64,000 nt of DNA, from the NCBI RefSeq assembly GCF_000091045.1, contig NC_006686.1:96001-160000 (forward strand), written 5' to 3'. The DNA is from Cryptococcus deneoformans JEC21. Its lineage: Eukaryota; Basidiomycota; Tremellomycetes; Tremellales; Cryptococcaceae. The position numbers were made by a program, and so were the translations under genes. The notes beneath the pieces are model-generated. The model did no database searches and was not told where the DNA came from. It was given only the letters and a program-made list of their open reading frames with translations. Of this stretch, positions 1 to 10,497 are shown one piece after another; the first letter of the stretch is position 1, and every line of letters begins with the position of its first letter.

Positions 1-448
1 TAGATTGCACTATATTAGTATCTTTGGATGATCATTAATAAATACAATCATTACTATAAACATCAAAAATACACCTCGATTCCTTTATAGAGATAGTGAG
101 GAGCTCTTGGCCGACGGTCCAGGGTTACGTCCCTCAACCACATATCTGGCCGATGATCAGAGCCTTCCTATTCTCATAGACAATAGGCTATATCAGATCC
201 CCTTGGACCATGTCCAATCTCAGTGACTGAATGGTACAGGCTTGAGGACTGTTGTTTAGGGAATAAGACCCGCTCGAAGCATTGTCAAGCGCCATAGTAT
301 CGTCATCTGCACTTTGCTCGATCAACAGATCAGCAATTGCCGCTACAAATACCAATACATAAAGACGTATACTTCAGTTCCTTCTCGAAACGACAAGACT
401 ACAAGACCCTCATGGTACATCGTCCACTCCCTAGTTAGAAATGTTCAC
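1..448. other. Intergenic, no gene seen
   Basis: This left edge holds the sequence downstream of the FAS1-domain gene. Short open frames on the + strand are antisense to that gene's last exon or show no protein-like composition. I see no RNA gene or repeat here. Confidence 0.5.
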
Positions 449-1419
449 TCAGTTCAGAAAAGGCAAGACCTCTGCCAGATACATGACCCGTCCGTTCACC
501 CCGTCCTTCTCCGCCAAGACCTCTACATCTCCAGGTCGGACCCTCCATCCCCCCTTGGCACTCTCATCTTTCACGAACTCTACTGAAAAGTTCGGAAGGA
601 GGGTAGGCAAAGTACCTTCGCGGGGCGTTCCCTATTTTGACAAAGAATTGAGAATTGTAAGTCATACAAGTCAAGAGTGATGACGACAAATAAAAAGAAG
701 AACGTACGTCAATAATGTGAGCACTAATAAACTTGAGAGCTGCGTCTTCTGGCGTCTGACCGGGAGATTGGTGCCTATCATATTACAAAAGCCATCATTA
801 GCACTCTGCCTCTGCTCGAGATTTCGCAAATGGAAAGGCGAAAGATGACTCACGGTTTTTTTTCAAGCGCCAAGATGGCTTTATCGACGGGGACCAATAC
901 TGTCGAGCTCTTCAGCTTTGACTCCAGTCTCTTGGCCTTAATCACAAGTCAGCAAAGGAGCAAAGATCGGCACCCAATATTATTAAACGATGAGGCAGGA
1001 TGAAGAGTGGGCGTGGAGGTGGAACACAGGAGACAACATACAATCTCGACGCTGTCTCTAGCATAACTCCACCACAGACTCGCTGTACGCTCAGTCGTCA
1101 ACATATCTGCAACGGTAGGCCCCGTGGTCACATCCACTCCAACATTGACATCATGATCACGAGAGCCTCCCGAACCAAGAATAACATCCACTAAACTCCC
1201 TTCCTCTCTTGTCAGCCCCCCTGCATTCCCTTCTCCTCGGACCTTATCTCCATTACCTGAAAAAGATACTTGGGAGTGGTCTTTCCTATTGTCAATGGAG
1301 TCGGAGGAAGTAGATGACCGATTATACGCTTCAGGCTGGAGCATGGCGAACGTTGAAGAGCCCACAGTCGCTAGGAGCAGGAAGCCAGCGGTAATAGTTC
1401 GGAGTTTCGGGCTTAGCAT
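449..1419 (-). CDS. FAS1 (fasciclin)-domain protein with N-terminal membrane anchor
   Basis: Splicing four exons (1419-1042, 936-854, 774-708, 631-449) gives a continuous protein of about 236 residues. All three introns start GTATGT, GTGAGT or GTACGT and end in AG. Residues about 8-28 form a hydrophobic signal or anchor segment (TITAGFLLLATVGSSTFAML). A Ser/Gly-rich spacer follows. The second half carries the two FAS1 hallmarks: a block reading STVLVPVDKAILAL, then DAALKFISAHIID, the conserved 'H-hV' box. FAS1 domains mediate adhesion or protein contact at membranes and extracellularly. With one domain and one anchor the protein is probably in the secretory pathway or at the cell surface. The start is the first ATG of the frame and precedes the hydrophobic segment directly. 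The exact role is unknown. The domain call is fairly secure and the exon borders are good. Confidence 0.75.
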
Positions 1420-1631
1420 CCTTTTGTTATTGTTATGGTACCTCTGGTTGATCAGCGGATAATTACAAGTTCAAAAACAATGCCTGAACTGAGATAAAAA
1501 TTATCGATCGAGATGACGGTGTGACGTGTGAGACTGGAGTTGATGAAGGAGGCAAAAACAAAAAGAAGCGGGAATTTGGTCCTGACATCATGAAGTGGGG
1601 AGGTGGAGATATGCACCATAAGCAAAAAGTG

Positions 1632-1719
1632 TGGCGCCACCCGGGATCGAACCAGGGACCGCACGATTTGATTCTTGATGAACTTCAGTCGTGCGCTCTC
1701 CCAACTGAGCTATGTCGCC
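1632..1719 (-). tRNA. tRNA-Phe (GAA) with a short intron
   Basis: Read on the - strand the sequence folds as a cloverleaf. The acceptor 5' half is GGCGACA, the D arm contains TAGCTCAGTTGGGAGAGC, and the anticodon stem is CACGA/TCGTG. The loop reads CTGAAG, giving anticodon GAA. The T arm is CCTGG-TTCGATC-CCGGG and the 3' acceptor half TGGCGCC. About 15 bases after the base 3' of the anticodon (TTCATCAAGAATCAA) do not fit the loop and are the expected tRNA intron at the canonical position. The spliced RNA would be 73 bases. The acceptor stem has one A-G mismatch at its fifth pair. A pyrimidine-rich run follows on the + side of the 5' end. Confidence 0.93.
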
Positions 1720-1931
1720 TTCTTGGTTTCTTCTTTTCTTACATTCTATGTTAGTTGAAGTCCATGTTCTTATGCATGAAGCTTCCACACCTCTGCTCCG
1801 CCACAAACGGAAATACTCGGTCTTATACCTTGCGGCCGAGGCAGTCTCTCGCCCTCCCTGTGCCCGCTCTGGTGCATCTCAGAGCTTGTCCTACTTACAA
1901 CTTCAGCACCAACAATATCACATCACCCAAA

Positions 1932-2401
1932 ATGTCTTCTACCTGGAGAGAGTTCATGTCGTGAGTGCAGAAACAATCGGAGAAAAGCAGAAATCGGAGG
2001 AACGGTGCTGACGGTAGGACTCAACTCTATCGACGTATCCCATCTTCGCTACCTTCAATCCAATTGCCCATCCATTCCATCACACATCCAAACAGTTGGA
2101 ACAAGTACACCTCTATCGCCTCTCGTGCCCTTCGACAGGCTCTCAATGAGACCGACCGTGTCGCCGCTGAAAAGCGTGCCATCATTGGCGTGTAAGTAAC
2201 TCGTTTTCCTTTTCGGCAGCGCGAAACCTTTATCGGTTGGGATTACGCCGGCAAAAAAGGTGCTGGGAGGGAAATGAGGGAAATATGGCTGATATTGTGG
2301 GTAGGCGATACCAACTCTGGGAGAACGGTCAGTCTGGCGAGTCCAACTATGTTGTCCCCCCTCCCAAGGAGGCTAAAACTTCTGGCAAACCGTCCGTCTA
2401 A
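1932..2401 (+). CDS. ATP15: Mitochondrial F1 ATP synthase epsilon subunit (Atp15)
   Basis: Three exons (1932-1960, 2096-2191, 2305-2401) encode about 73 residues beginning MSSTWREFMSWNKYTSIASR, a close match to the fungal Atp15 pattern (W-R ... Y..IA.RA.R.AL) followed by basic AEKR and then YQLWENGQSGE. The family is normally about 60-75 residues, so this is full length. The protein is part of the central stalk of F1 in the mitochondrial inner membrane complex V and helps couple rotation to ATP synthesis. Splice sites are GTGAGT...CAG and GTAAGT...TAG and keep the frame. The C-terminal tail after the conserved block (VVPPPKEAKTSGKPSV) is an extension. The tRNA-Phe lies about 210 bases upstream in the opposite orientation. 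Confidence 0.92.
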
Positions 2402-2660
2402 ATCGAAGCACAAAAGGCAGAGAATGATGGAAGGATAGAAAGAAGGAGTAGAAAAAAATGCATGAAATGGTTTGATGAGGTTTCCCGGTGAGGTGGATGT
2501 GGTCGGAAAAACAGAGGTTAATTTGAGGGCTTGAATAGAAAAATCCAGGAACTGGGAGGATTGATGTTTGCAGAGCGTAAGACAGGTGCTGGATAACGAT
2601 TTGATTGGTACGGCGACATAGCGGACGGCTTTAAAAGCGTTCGTCAACCAAATGACTGAA

Positions 2661-3106
2661 TCAACAGAGCGCATCATCGACACAAGGCTTCAAATGGTCA
2701 GCAATTATTAGCAGAGCGTAGTTTCTAACCTTCCCATGTTCGTCATATTATCACTTACCTTTGCCCCTACTGCCACTCGGCGAAGGTCTCAATATCACCG
2801 TCAAATTGCCGTCAGGGATAAAGATGGGATCAGTGGTATCAACTGACGACTCTTACCTGCGGACTGCAACACCTTGCGGATTGCGGCATCACGTTTCTCA
2901 CCTTTCTCGTCTAGATTTATCATCACTCCGTTTACAGAGATGCGGTCAGTATGGATAGACTCATTCTCAGAGGTGCCCGAGATTAGGATCAACCACGATG
3001 GGACCGCTTCTGTCCACGTGGCTCACAGCCTTCACACCAACTATTAACCAGCCGGTAGTCTTTCATTGAGTCTATGTTCTGCCACATCGTGTGAAGCTCC
3101 CATCAT
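2661..3106 (-). CDS. Small protein of unknown function (about 86 residues)
   Basis: Not recognised. Clear - strand splice signals (GTAAGAG and GTAAGTG donors, branch-like CTGAC before TTGAG and TTGAAG acceptors) join exons into a frame ending DLRRVAVGAKPCVDDALC. The central part reads ...HTDRISVNGVMINLDEKG followed by EKRDAAIRKVLQSA, a typical folded-domain composition. The 5' exon is my best guess: ATG at 3106 (MMGASHDVAEHRLNERLPA), then a 39-base intron with the weak donor GTTAAT. The gene is transcribed away from the small + gene that starts at 3267, so they probably share the 160-base region between them. The 3' exons are more certain than the first. Confidence 0.5.
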
Positions 3107-3266
3107 ATCGCCCGATCTACCTGCCTTCCTCGAACTTGGAGATTTACAAGAGTATCCCAACCTCGGACTTGGCAATGACTCGAGAGAAACTCACTTGGTG
3201 GACCTGGCTTCTGATGCTCAAAACCCTTCGAAGAACGCTGAAACTTGTGGTTAATGGCCACGAAAC

Positions 3267-3864
3267 ATGCCAGGAACGAAGGTGCGGCAACTCGAAAGGA
3301 GCTATCTCAAATACAAAGGTTTTTTTTTTCGCATGCAGTCACTAAGCCGCGTGGTTAATTTATCATCAAGGGTAAGCTTCAACCATCCACTACTGGTTGA
3401 GTCCATGTTTTGATACCAAAGCGAACCGCACAAAAGATGTGTCATTTGTCAGATCGACTAACTGTCTATATCAATGCCACGAGGATGTCGCTTTCAAGTT
3501 TTCCCTTTTTTATCCTTTTGGGTTTCCTCATTCTCCATTTCTCCTCTCCATCTATCAACATAACGTCCCCACCCCAGCATTCCGCTCCATGCAATCTTCA
3601 ATTACCCTGGTCCTGTCGGCGTTACTCCTCATCATTTCCTTTTTCCAAATCTTCGCATTTGGCTTCAACACCAGGGTATTGCCATCCTCGATGAGGACTT
3701 CATCGCCCGAACTTCACCTGGTATAGCACTCTACATTAATCCTTTTTTCCCTCTAGACTTTGATTATTGGGAAAGGGATTCTGCTGTCAAGGCGGAGCCA
3801 ATTGCGAGGAAAGGGATTGATGAGTCTCGAACAACAACGCCTGCTGGCATGGAGATGCTGTAAA
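3267..3864 (+). CDS. Small unrecognised protein (about 123 residues)
   Basis: Exons inferred from splice signals: ATG at 3267 with MPGTK; an intron GTGCGG...TTTCGCATGCAG; exon 3339-3371 (SLSRVVNLSSR); an intron GTAAGC...CTAAC...ACGAG; then DVAFKFSLFYPFG. After that a long open frame without its own ATG runs to the stop at 3862, containing IFNYPGPVGVTPHHFLFPNL, then GIAILDEDFIARTSPGIALY and INPFFPLDFDYWERDSAVKA. The composition leaves little doubt that it codes. Linking the frames needs either an intron with the weak donor GTTTCC ending in CCCCAG, which keeps phase, or a one-base frameshift. I do not recognise the family. No signal peptide or clear membrane span is visible. Confidence 0.55.
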
Positions 3865-4709
3865 AAAAGTATAGCTTTGGATCCTTTATAAATGTATATG
3901 ACGATATGTAATTGCAATTATCTGTTGAATTGTACAGTAAAAGTCAACTTCATGCAACCCGGCGCCGGGATCGCATTTCTGTCTATTTCGTTTTGTTCAT
4001 TCTTGACCTGTCACCTCCCATTTTTTCAAGATCGCGCACAATCTTTCAACCAAGTCTTATTATCTATCATTCTGCAATTGTAACCCCATGGGTGTCGAAC
4101 TTCGTGGGCGCCAGTCGTGATGGAAAACCGACAGGTTAAAGATCACGGTGGTGGTCGTCCTATCGTTCCACATTTTTGCTGTTTAGTTCGTAATCTCAAT
4201 CATCTCTAACTGCTTGTTTGCTATTCTTTCTCTAATTGACAGTGCAAATAATACTGCTCGGTTTAAGGGTGCGGTACTAGAATGCGGTACTCGATCTTTC
4301 CATCAAGCAGCCAAAAACCTGTTGTCAAACATCGCAAAAGTCTCAGGTAACTACTATTAGGCTGGACCAATCTCGTTGCTGTTTTGTAGTCAACTTTCTA
4401 TATCGTGCCATGGGATAGACGCCACTAGGTGCTGTGCTTTGATAGAGTTAAAGTAAGTCAACCATATCATGGATTACATCCTGATGACATGACTTGCCGC
4501 CAATCGGTGCTGTATTGTTCAGCTTGATGTAACAAATCTAAAAATGAGCTAGGGACTTTTCGAACAACTTGTCATACAGATAGCTCATTATGCATTAATT
4601 AATTAATTTTCTAGGTCATAATCTATATAAAAATGCACATCTAGATATCCCAGATAGCAGGCCTGCTGAACATCTACGACATAATCTTCTCACGGATGTC
4701 CTTCATTTC
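3865..4709. other. Intergenic region between convergent genes
   Basis: This lies between the stop of the small + gene and the stop of the - strand ZIP gene. Both 3' UTRs must fall here. AT-rich runs near 4590-4640 probably belong to the ZIP gene's 3' end. Short open frames (for example 3892-4139) have no protein-like pattern or splice support. Confidence 0.5.
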
Positions 4710-6044
4710 TTAAGCCCATCGACCAAGTAACGCCATGAGACCGGAACCTAAAAGCATACAGCAGAAGACATAAGCCAACTTCGAGTTGCTCGACTTCATC
4801 ATCCTGGGGTTTAACAACACCTCATGGGCGAGCAATTCGACGAGACCGGTGTAAAGCAAGATACCAGCCGAAGTGGCATCGAGGACACCTGAAATGATGT
4901 TGGCTTTCGCACCGTTACCGTTGTAGGTGGATCGAACACCGAGACCGATGGCGACGCCAACAGGTGTGCATAGAGAGTAGAAAATGGCGGCGGCGTACCG
5001 CGTCCACCACAAATTTTCGGGAAGAGTGAGGATTGAGAGACGGGAGCCGAGACCGAGACCTTCGAACATTTGGTGGAAGATGATGACAATAAAAAGGGTA
5101 ACGAAGGATTCGTCGACAGCGAGAGTAAGACCGATGATAACACTGGGAGAATAAGTCAATGCATGCTAGACGCAATAGCTTTTTGAGGAAAACTCACGAG
5201 TGAAGAACGACACCGAATTCCAAAACTGCAACGGCGATAAGCTGAGCAGCAGCCTCAGCTTGACTAGGAAGCTGGTTCACAGTCGAGACATCAGAGGCAG
5301 ACTCCGCATCCTTGCCCTTCTCGCCCGACGATGTGCGATGATGTCCGTGAGGATGAGAGGTGATGTTGGAATGGTCGGGATGAATGTGATGGTCGGGAGC
5401 AGGGGCAGTGACATCCACGCCAAGAGGAGGTTCGTGATCGTGGGTGTGCGCGTGCGCATCAGTCTCGTCGTGAGCGTGGGAGCCTTGCGGAAGATGTCAG
5501 CTAATGTCGGCTTCGCGAGGACACAAAGGAGACACACTATAGTTGATGCCCAATCGCTGAAGTCGCCGTGTACCCGCTCGATAAGCGGCGACTTCAGCAA
5601 AGAAGATGAAGTACACAGCAGCCATAACGATGGCAGGTGCCCAATCCTATGTTAAATGCGATCAGCGGGAAGCACTTCTGTATAAAAACTAAGATCGACT
5701 CACATAGTCCTCCCATGCGCCTGACAGACACTCTGAAGTCAACTCTTCCCATGCTGGTGCTAATAGATGTATAAACGCTGTTGCTATGATTACACCTGAA
5801 CCGAAGTATTTGGCAAAACTGCATAAATCCTATCAGTCGCGACGTCTTTAGAACACGGGAAGGATATTTCAACTCACTCGAACACCGGCCTTGGAACGAA
5901 ACTGCTTTGTCTCAAGATGATAGGGAGTACAGTGCCAATCACTGACGTAACCAATATGATGAAGATGGACCCAATCCGCAATCCAAAGTGAGATTCACTG
6001 TTGTCAATGGCACAGGCGTCCACATCAGCGGCATCGTCGGACAT
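4710..6044 (-). CDS. ZIP-family zinc (metal) transporter
   Basis: Plasma-membrane or organelle importer of Zn2+ (ZIP/Zrt-Irt family). The ATG at 6044 gives MSDDAADVDACAIDNSE, then a first hydrophobic span (IGSIFIILVTSVIGTVLPII). Next comes FGSGVIIATAFIHLLAPAWE with the family's conserved H...W. A long cytosolic loop is rich in histidine (repeated HAH, HTHDH, HHIHPDHS and HPHGHH), the usual metal-sensing loop. Transmembrane helix 4 ends FGVVLHSVIIGL and helix 5 carries HQMFEGLGLG, the HxxxE metal-binding pair. The protein ends LLGSGLMALLGRWA. It is split by several short introns and is about full length for fungal Zrt1/Zrt2-type proteins. Which metal it prefers cannot be read from sequence. 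Confidence 0.92.
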
Positions 6045-7805
6045 GTTGTATGGTGTTTTTGTGGTCGTAAAAAGCGGAGGCGGAGTGGAGAGCTACCAAG
6101 ATGGTTCTTTCAATACAAAGTCCGGAAGGTGAGTTTGATTGTGAAAATATATGATTTATATATGATTATGCAGTTACAGTATGCGTGTCTACACGTTTAG
6201 CAAAAAGAAAAAAAGCGACTCTCAGCATCCTCATTTCTGCAAAAAGGGGACCCTTGCGGTAATGAATCTAGGTACGCTACTTGTGAGGTACACGCGATAA
6301 TTACCGGAACTGGAAGGGTACGGCCCCTTATTTATCTTTGCTTAATTAAGAGGCCACCCGTCAGCAAATACCAATCCGCTCATTTTATAGATTTAGTTGG
6401 ATGTCTTGGAGCGAGGCGCATAGAACATCGATGCACTACAAAGCCAGACAGGAGAGCAACGCCTAACAAACAGTGGGGCAAGGTATTTTTAGAACACCGG
6501 TAGTGATTTAGAGCTGCCAAGCGAAGACTAAATACCGAGGAGCCTTCTTTTTTTCTCCCCTTCTTTTGACTTCCCTCGACTGCAAAATGAGTACATTTTT
6601 GTTCTCTGTATTGCAGGTACCCCATCTTTACATCTCGGTGATGGTTCCTCCTCTGAACTAGGCCTACAACTTTTGCTAACCGACATTTGGTAATCGGTAA
6701 TTCTTTGATTCTCGTACCGAAGCTTTGCCTACTTCGGACACAATCAACAACCCTAAAACACGCGCGAACATACATTAAAATATAATTATAGACCGGCAAA
6801 TCCTCAATCCACAATTTTCGTTCTTCTTCCAGAAGAATATCCATAGAATTTTCTGATTCTATCTTCTACACGCTACGTGGTGCTTCTCGCACTTTTCCCA
6901 AGGCACACCGAAATATGAGGCGAATGAGGGTGGGTTAGCCACCGTTGTTTTGGTAAGACGACTTGAACACGACGCTGCGGTATATAGTATGCAGACGCGG
7001 ACTTCTGGCTTAACCTCTCCGCCATGCAGCTTAATAAAGATAACCATGACATGAGCTACTACCGTGTTCTTGGAGATGCCAGTGCTCAGTCAACTTCACT
7101 GATCTATCTTATCGGCTGCCTCTAATCCGCCTCATGACTGCGATGAGGTTTCCAGTCTACAGCATACCGTTACTTCTTCGTACAAGAGTAAAAAGATGAT
7201 GGCGCATAATAACGGCAACAACTCCAGAAAAAGAATACTAAAAGTAAGAGTATAAACGCCCTACTACTGACGGGGCTACTACATTGAATTGCTTGAGACT
7301 CTTTGGCCTGATACCTTTCATCGGCGATGGGAGAACACCTCACAAGCAATGTGGTGTGTTACATAGTGGCGCCTATTTGAATATCGAGACGATGGTGGGT
7401 TGTCTGATCTTGCGGTTGTTTATCACCCTGCATCCAGCAGCTCAGCACTATTTGAAAATTGAAGGTGGTTGGCTGATGATGGTTGCAAGAGTAATGACCG
7501 TCCAGTCCACATTTTCTTAACTTCCCTAAAAGAAGATTATAGAGGCGGCACAACGCGTGACTCTCGTACTCTTTCTTCTAATTAGGTCCCAATCGATTGG
7601 CTGCTCTTCTCTTGCAGTTGATGACAGGTACGACCCGAGAGATTACGCTTTGAGAGCATGAAAAGGCATCAAGGCTTAAGAGAGTAAGGCTGTGCATGCG
7701 GACGTCAAGATTCCAACCTTCAACCGGTGGTCGAAGGATCAAGCGTTCGGCGTTCTAAATACGGAAATTTTGAGGATTGAGGACTCTCGAGCAGGCACGA
7801 AATGG

Positions 7806-7863
7806 TTTCAATTGTGGTTTGACCTGCTTTCAACCGGCGCACGTCGGCTATGTTCCGGTACGA
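7806..7863 (+). repeat. Left arm of a perfect 58-bp inverted repeat
   Basis: The sequence starting TTTCAATTGTGGTTTGACCT and ending GTTCCGGTACGA is repeated exactly in reverse complement at 8595-8652. Similarity stops abruptly at both ends of the arm. The arms enclose about 730 bases, so the whole unit is about 850 bases. The layout fits the terminal repeats of a non-autonomous DNA transposon (MITE-like) or a fold-back element. Confidence 0.85.
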
Positions 7864-8594
7864 TCACATATGGCTTATACAAATTTGTGACATTTGACCC
7901 CCAAATCGTATTCCCCTCAATTGTGGAAAAAGCTCAGACCCGTTTGTGAGGTCCTTGTAATTTATCTCACAGATTTGGGGTTGATAAAAAGGTAAAGGTA
8001 GATCAGACATCCTGAGGATGAATAGCTCTTCTGCACTCTCTTTGTTAAATTGCTTGTTGACGAAGTGGCTGAGGGTCCAGGAAGCCGTGACAGAAACTAT
8101 GCACATTGGGCAGCCGTCCGGTAGCCTAGTTTATTTGTGGAGTACAAGTCGGCATTCTGAATACATGGATTTACATGTACTCTTCATGAGCTTGACAAGC
8201 TCAGAGGAGACGAGGAGAGCTGTTGGAGGTGACGAAGAAGGATAATAAGAGGAGCTCGGAACTTCGGAAGAGTATAGTAAGAGATGGTGATGAGATCGGG
8301 ATTGGGAGACATGGCAAAGGATGTTACAATAGAAATGGACTGTTCAAATACATGGAGGAGACTTGGAATAGTCCTGGAAACAAATTTTAGTCGACAACGA
8401 ATCACAAATGATTGAGACAAAGGAGAAGAAGTTGTTGGAAGGCAGTTTTTTTACGTCGCACAGGTGATTTGGTCGTTCATTGGTTACCTGCTATTGTTTG
8501 CTGCTTCAACCTTTAGGCTTCTAGACTCATGAGAGGGACTTCGAGCAAAAGATGAAGTGAAGTGTGTTACGTAGTATGGCATGGACCAAGCTTG

Positions 8595-8652
8595 TCGTAC
8601 CGGAACATAGCCGACGTGCGCCGGTTGAAAGCAGGTCAAACCACAATTGAAA
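8595..8652 (-). repeat. Right arm of the 58-bp inverted repeat
   Basis: Reverse complement of 7806-7863 with no mismatch that I can find. The segment between the arms (7864-8594) encodes no recognisable transposase. I see no obvious target-site duplication just outside the arms, so the identity as a transposable element is inferred only from the repeat geometry. Confidence 0.85.
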
Positions 8653-9485
8653 AAATGGGTCTGTGGTGGATCACGTCGAGGAGCTATTAGTCCAGCTAAA
8701 TGTCCAGTTTGCTACCTTCTATCATGATTAGCTCTCGGGAAGCATAGTCACCTGGCTTCTCCTTTTCACAGGCAATTGGCCCAATGTCACGTTCCATAGA
8801 AATGAACCTTATTAGAGAATACTTTTGGGAGCCAAAGAACTAGGAAATCTGGCAGATCAAATGAAGTTCTACTTGGGATTATAGGATAACGAAGGTGACA
8901 GACATGAATTACCAAGGCGAAATAGCTTGCAGAGCGAGTGTCTGGCTTTTACAAGTGGCCTCTTCGCTGATTTCCCCATCGGCCTTCACTTCTTCAAGTC
9001 ATCCCAAAACGCTGTGTTTCCTCGGGCGAAAGCCAAAAACATTCTTTTAATTTGTAATGTACTTTCAAAGGGTCATGACTATCATCGTCCGCCTCACATT
9101 CACTGTGCATGGCAAATGATGGATTTATGCCTCTATTCATCAAAGCTTTTCATGGAAAGGATGTCGTCCCGTATGTTGGGATGTGTAGCGGCACCACTGT
9201 CCTCGTAGAGGCTGGAAAGCACCTGCGGGCCAAATGCCCCAAGAACACCATTCGCGTATTAATAGTGGTGCTCGCCTATATTATCTGTTGCATCGTGACG
9301 CTGCTCTTCGTCTCCAATCCAAGCTTACTAGCAAGTAACCCCCATAATATTTTTGAACTCGATCTCTTCATCCTGAATTTCGTGAAGATTGGTCCCAGTC
9401 TTGAGAGTCCGACCGTCGACTGCCGGTTTATATACCTCGGTGGTGCCTTGGAGGACATGAACGGGCGGCCAACAGGGGTTGCTGC

Positions 9486-9690
9486 CATCCTGTAAGGGAA
9501 CGAGGAGAACAATAAGGAGGACGGGGAGGTTGAGAACAATAAGCAGTTGGGGAAGTAGTTTCGGAGGAGCGAGGAGAGGAAGAAGACGGGAGGAAGAGAA
9601 GGAGGACTGCGCGAGGAGGCGTTATTAGGGAAGAGAGAGGTCCGAGCGCAGGGAACAGGGAAAGTGTGAGAAAGATGAGTCAGCTCATAG
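9486..9690 (+). other. Purine-rich tract with TATA-like box downstream
   Basis: About 200 bases of the + strand are almost entirely A and G (runs of GAGGAG, GGAAGAAG and GAGAGAG). The TATA-like ATATAAAAGGC follows at about 9704. Such tracts occur next to LTRs of retroelements (polypurine tract) and in some fungal promoters. I could not find matching LTR ends or a reverse transcriptase nearby, so the nature is open. Confidence 0.4.
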
Positions 9691-10497
9691 AGCTGAGAAA
9701 GATATAAAAGGCGTAGCCTTTAGAGTAGATAAAATGCATTGCCCACGCAGCTTAGTCTTCTCGAATTCCCCAGTCTACCGAACCACTTCAGAGCTTCTAG
9801 TACAGCTGAATACAAACGACCGAGGACAACGAAACTATTGTAGCTTAAGGCCGGTTACGACCATCGGATGTACTTCAAGTAGCAAATTGACTAATGAGTG
9901 GATTGGATGGGAGCCAAAGGTGAAGGATTTGTTGAAGGACCAGGAGAGAACGGGAACGTACTACTTCGAAGTCAACTTGGATGGCCACTTTCATACGGGT
10001 TTGAAATTGTGATGATTGGCCCAATTGGACGGTAATAGATGATACGGTCGGTATAAATCCCATATTGCCCTCACTGTCGGGTTCTCTGCATTGTATTATT
10101 TATATATTACGATGTTACAATACATAGCCACATCACCAATCTGTGGCTGCTGACACAATCGATAACAACGTAATGGGCGGGTGCAGCCATCATATATATA
10201 GCTGACGCATGATGCAGGACCTCGGAATTTGGACCTACCGTTTCGGCCAATCTTTATCGTTGTGTTGGAGTCATGTGCCTTGTTCCTAATATTTACGTAA
10301 TATACGGAGTCCAGATCGTGCATTTGATTGGCGCCCTCATGAAGCTTGAGTGCAGTTATCTTTATCTGTCTTTTATACAGATCCATTTCCTAAATTCCCA
10401 TCTGTATTCTCAACTGCGCCGCGGGGAACATCCTCTGTTGTCTTTTAGAGCCTACACTGCCCACGAACAGTGATTATCACGCACAAGCTGGAAAAGT

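Larger units (their letters stand above)
6045..10497. other. Gene-poor stretch with repeats and decayed frames
   Basis: About 4.4 kb without a supportable gene. The first part holds the ZIP promoter. Open frames at 6380-6844 (-), 6859-7047 (-), 7692-7949 (+), 8927-9208 (+), 9109-9495 (+) and 9734-10012 (+) lack consistent splice signals and family motifs and are probably chance or decayed coding sequence. Separate entries describe a 58-bp inverted repeat and a purine-rich tract. Gene density elsewhere in the window is about one per 2.5 kb, so this is unusual here. Confidence 0.55.

Noticed and set aside
6380..6844. 154-codon - strand frame
   Set aside because: No splice signals or motif; the composition is not protein-like and it lies in the gene-poor stretch.
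9109..9495. 128-codon + frame with a hydrophobic segment, considered as a transporter or retroelement fragment
   Set aside because: No family signature and overlapped by another equally open frame; treated as decayed or chance sequence.
9734..10012. Possible FAD-monooxygenase remnant (WEPKVKDLL)
   Set aside because: Only one short motif-like piece and no flavin-binding GxGxxG nearby.
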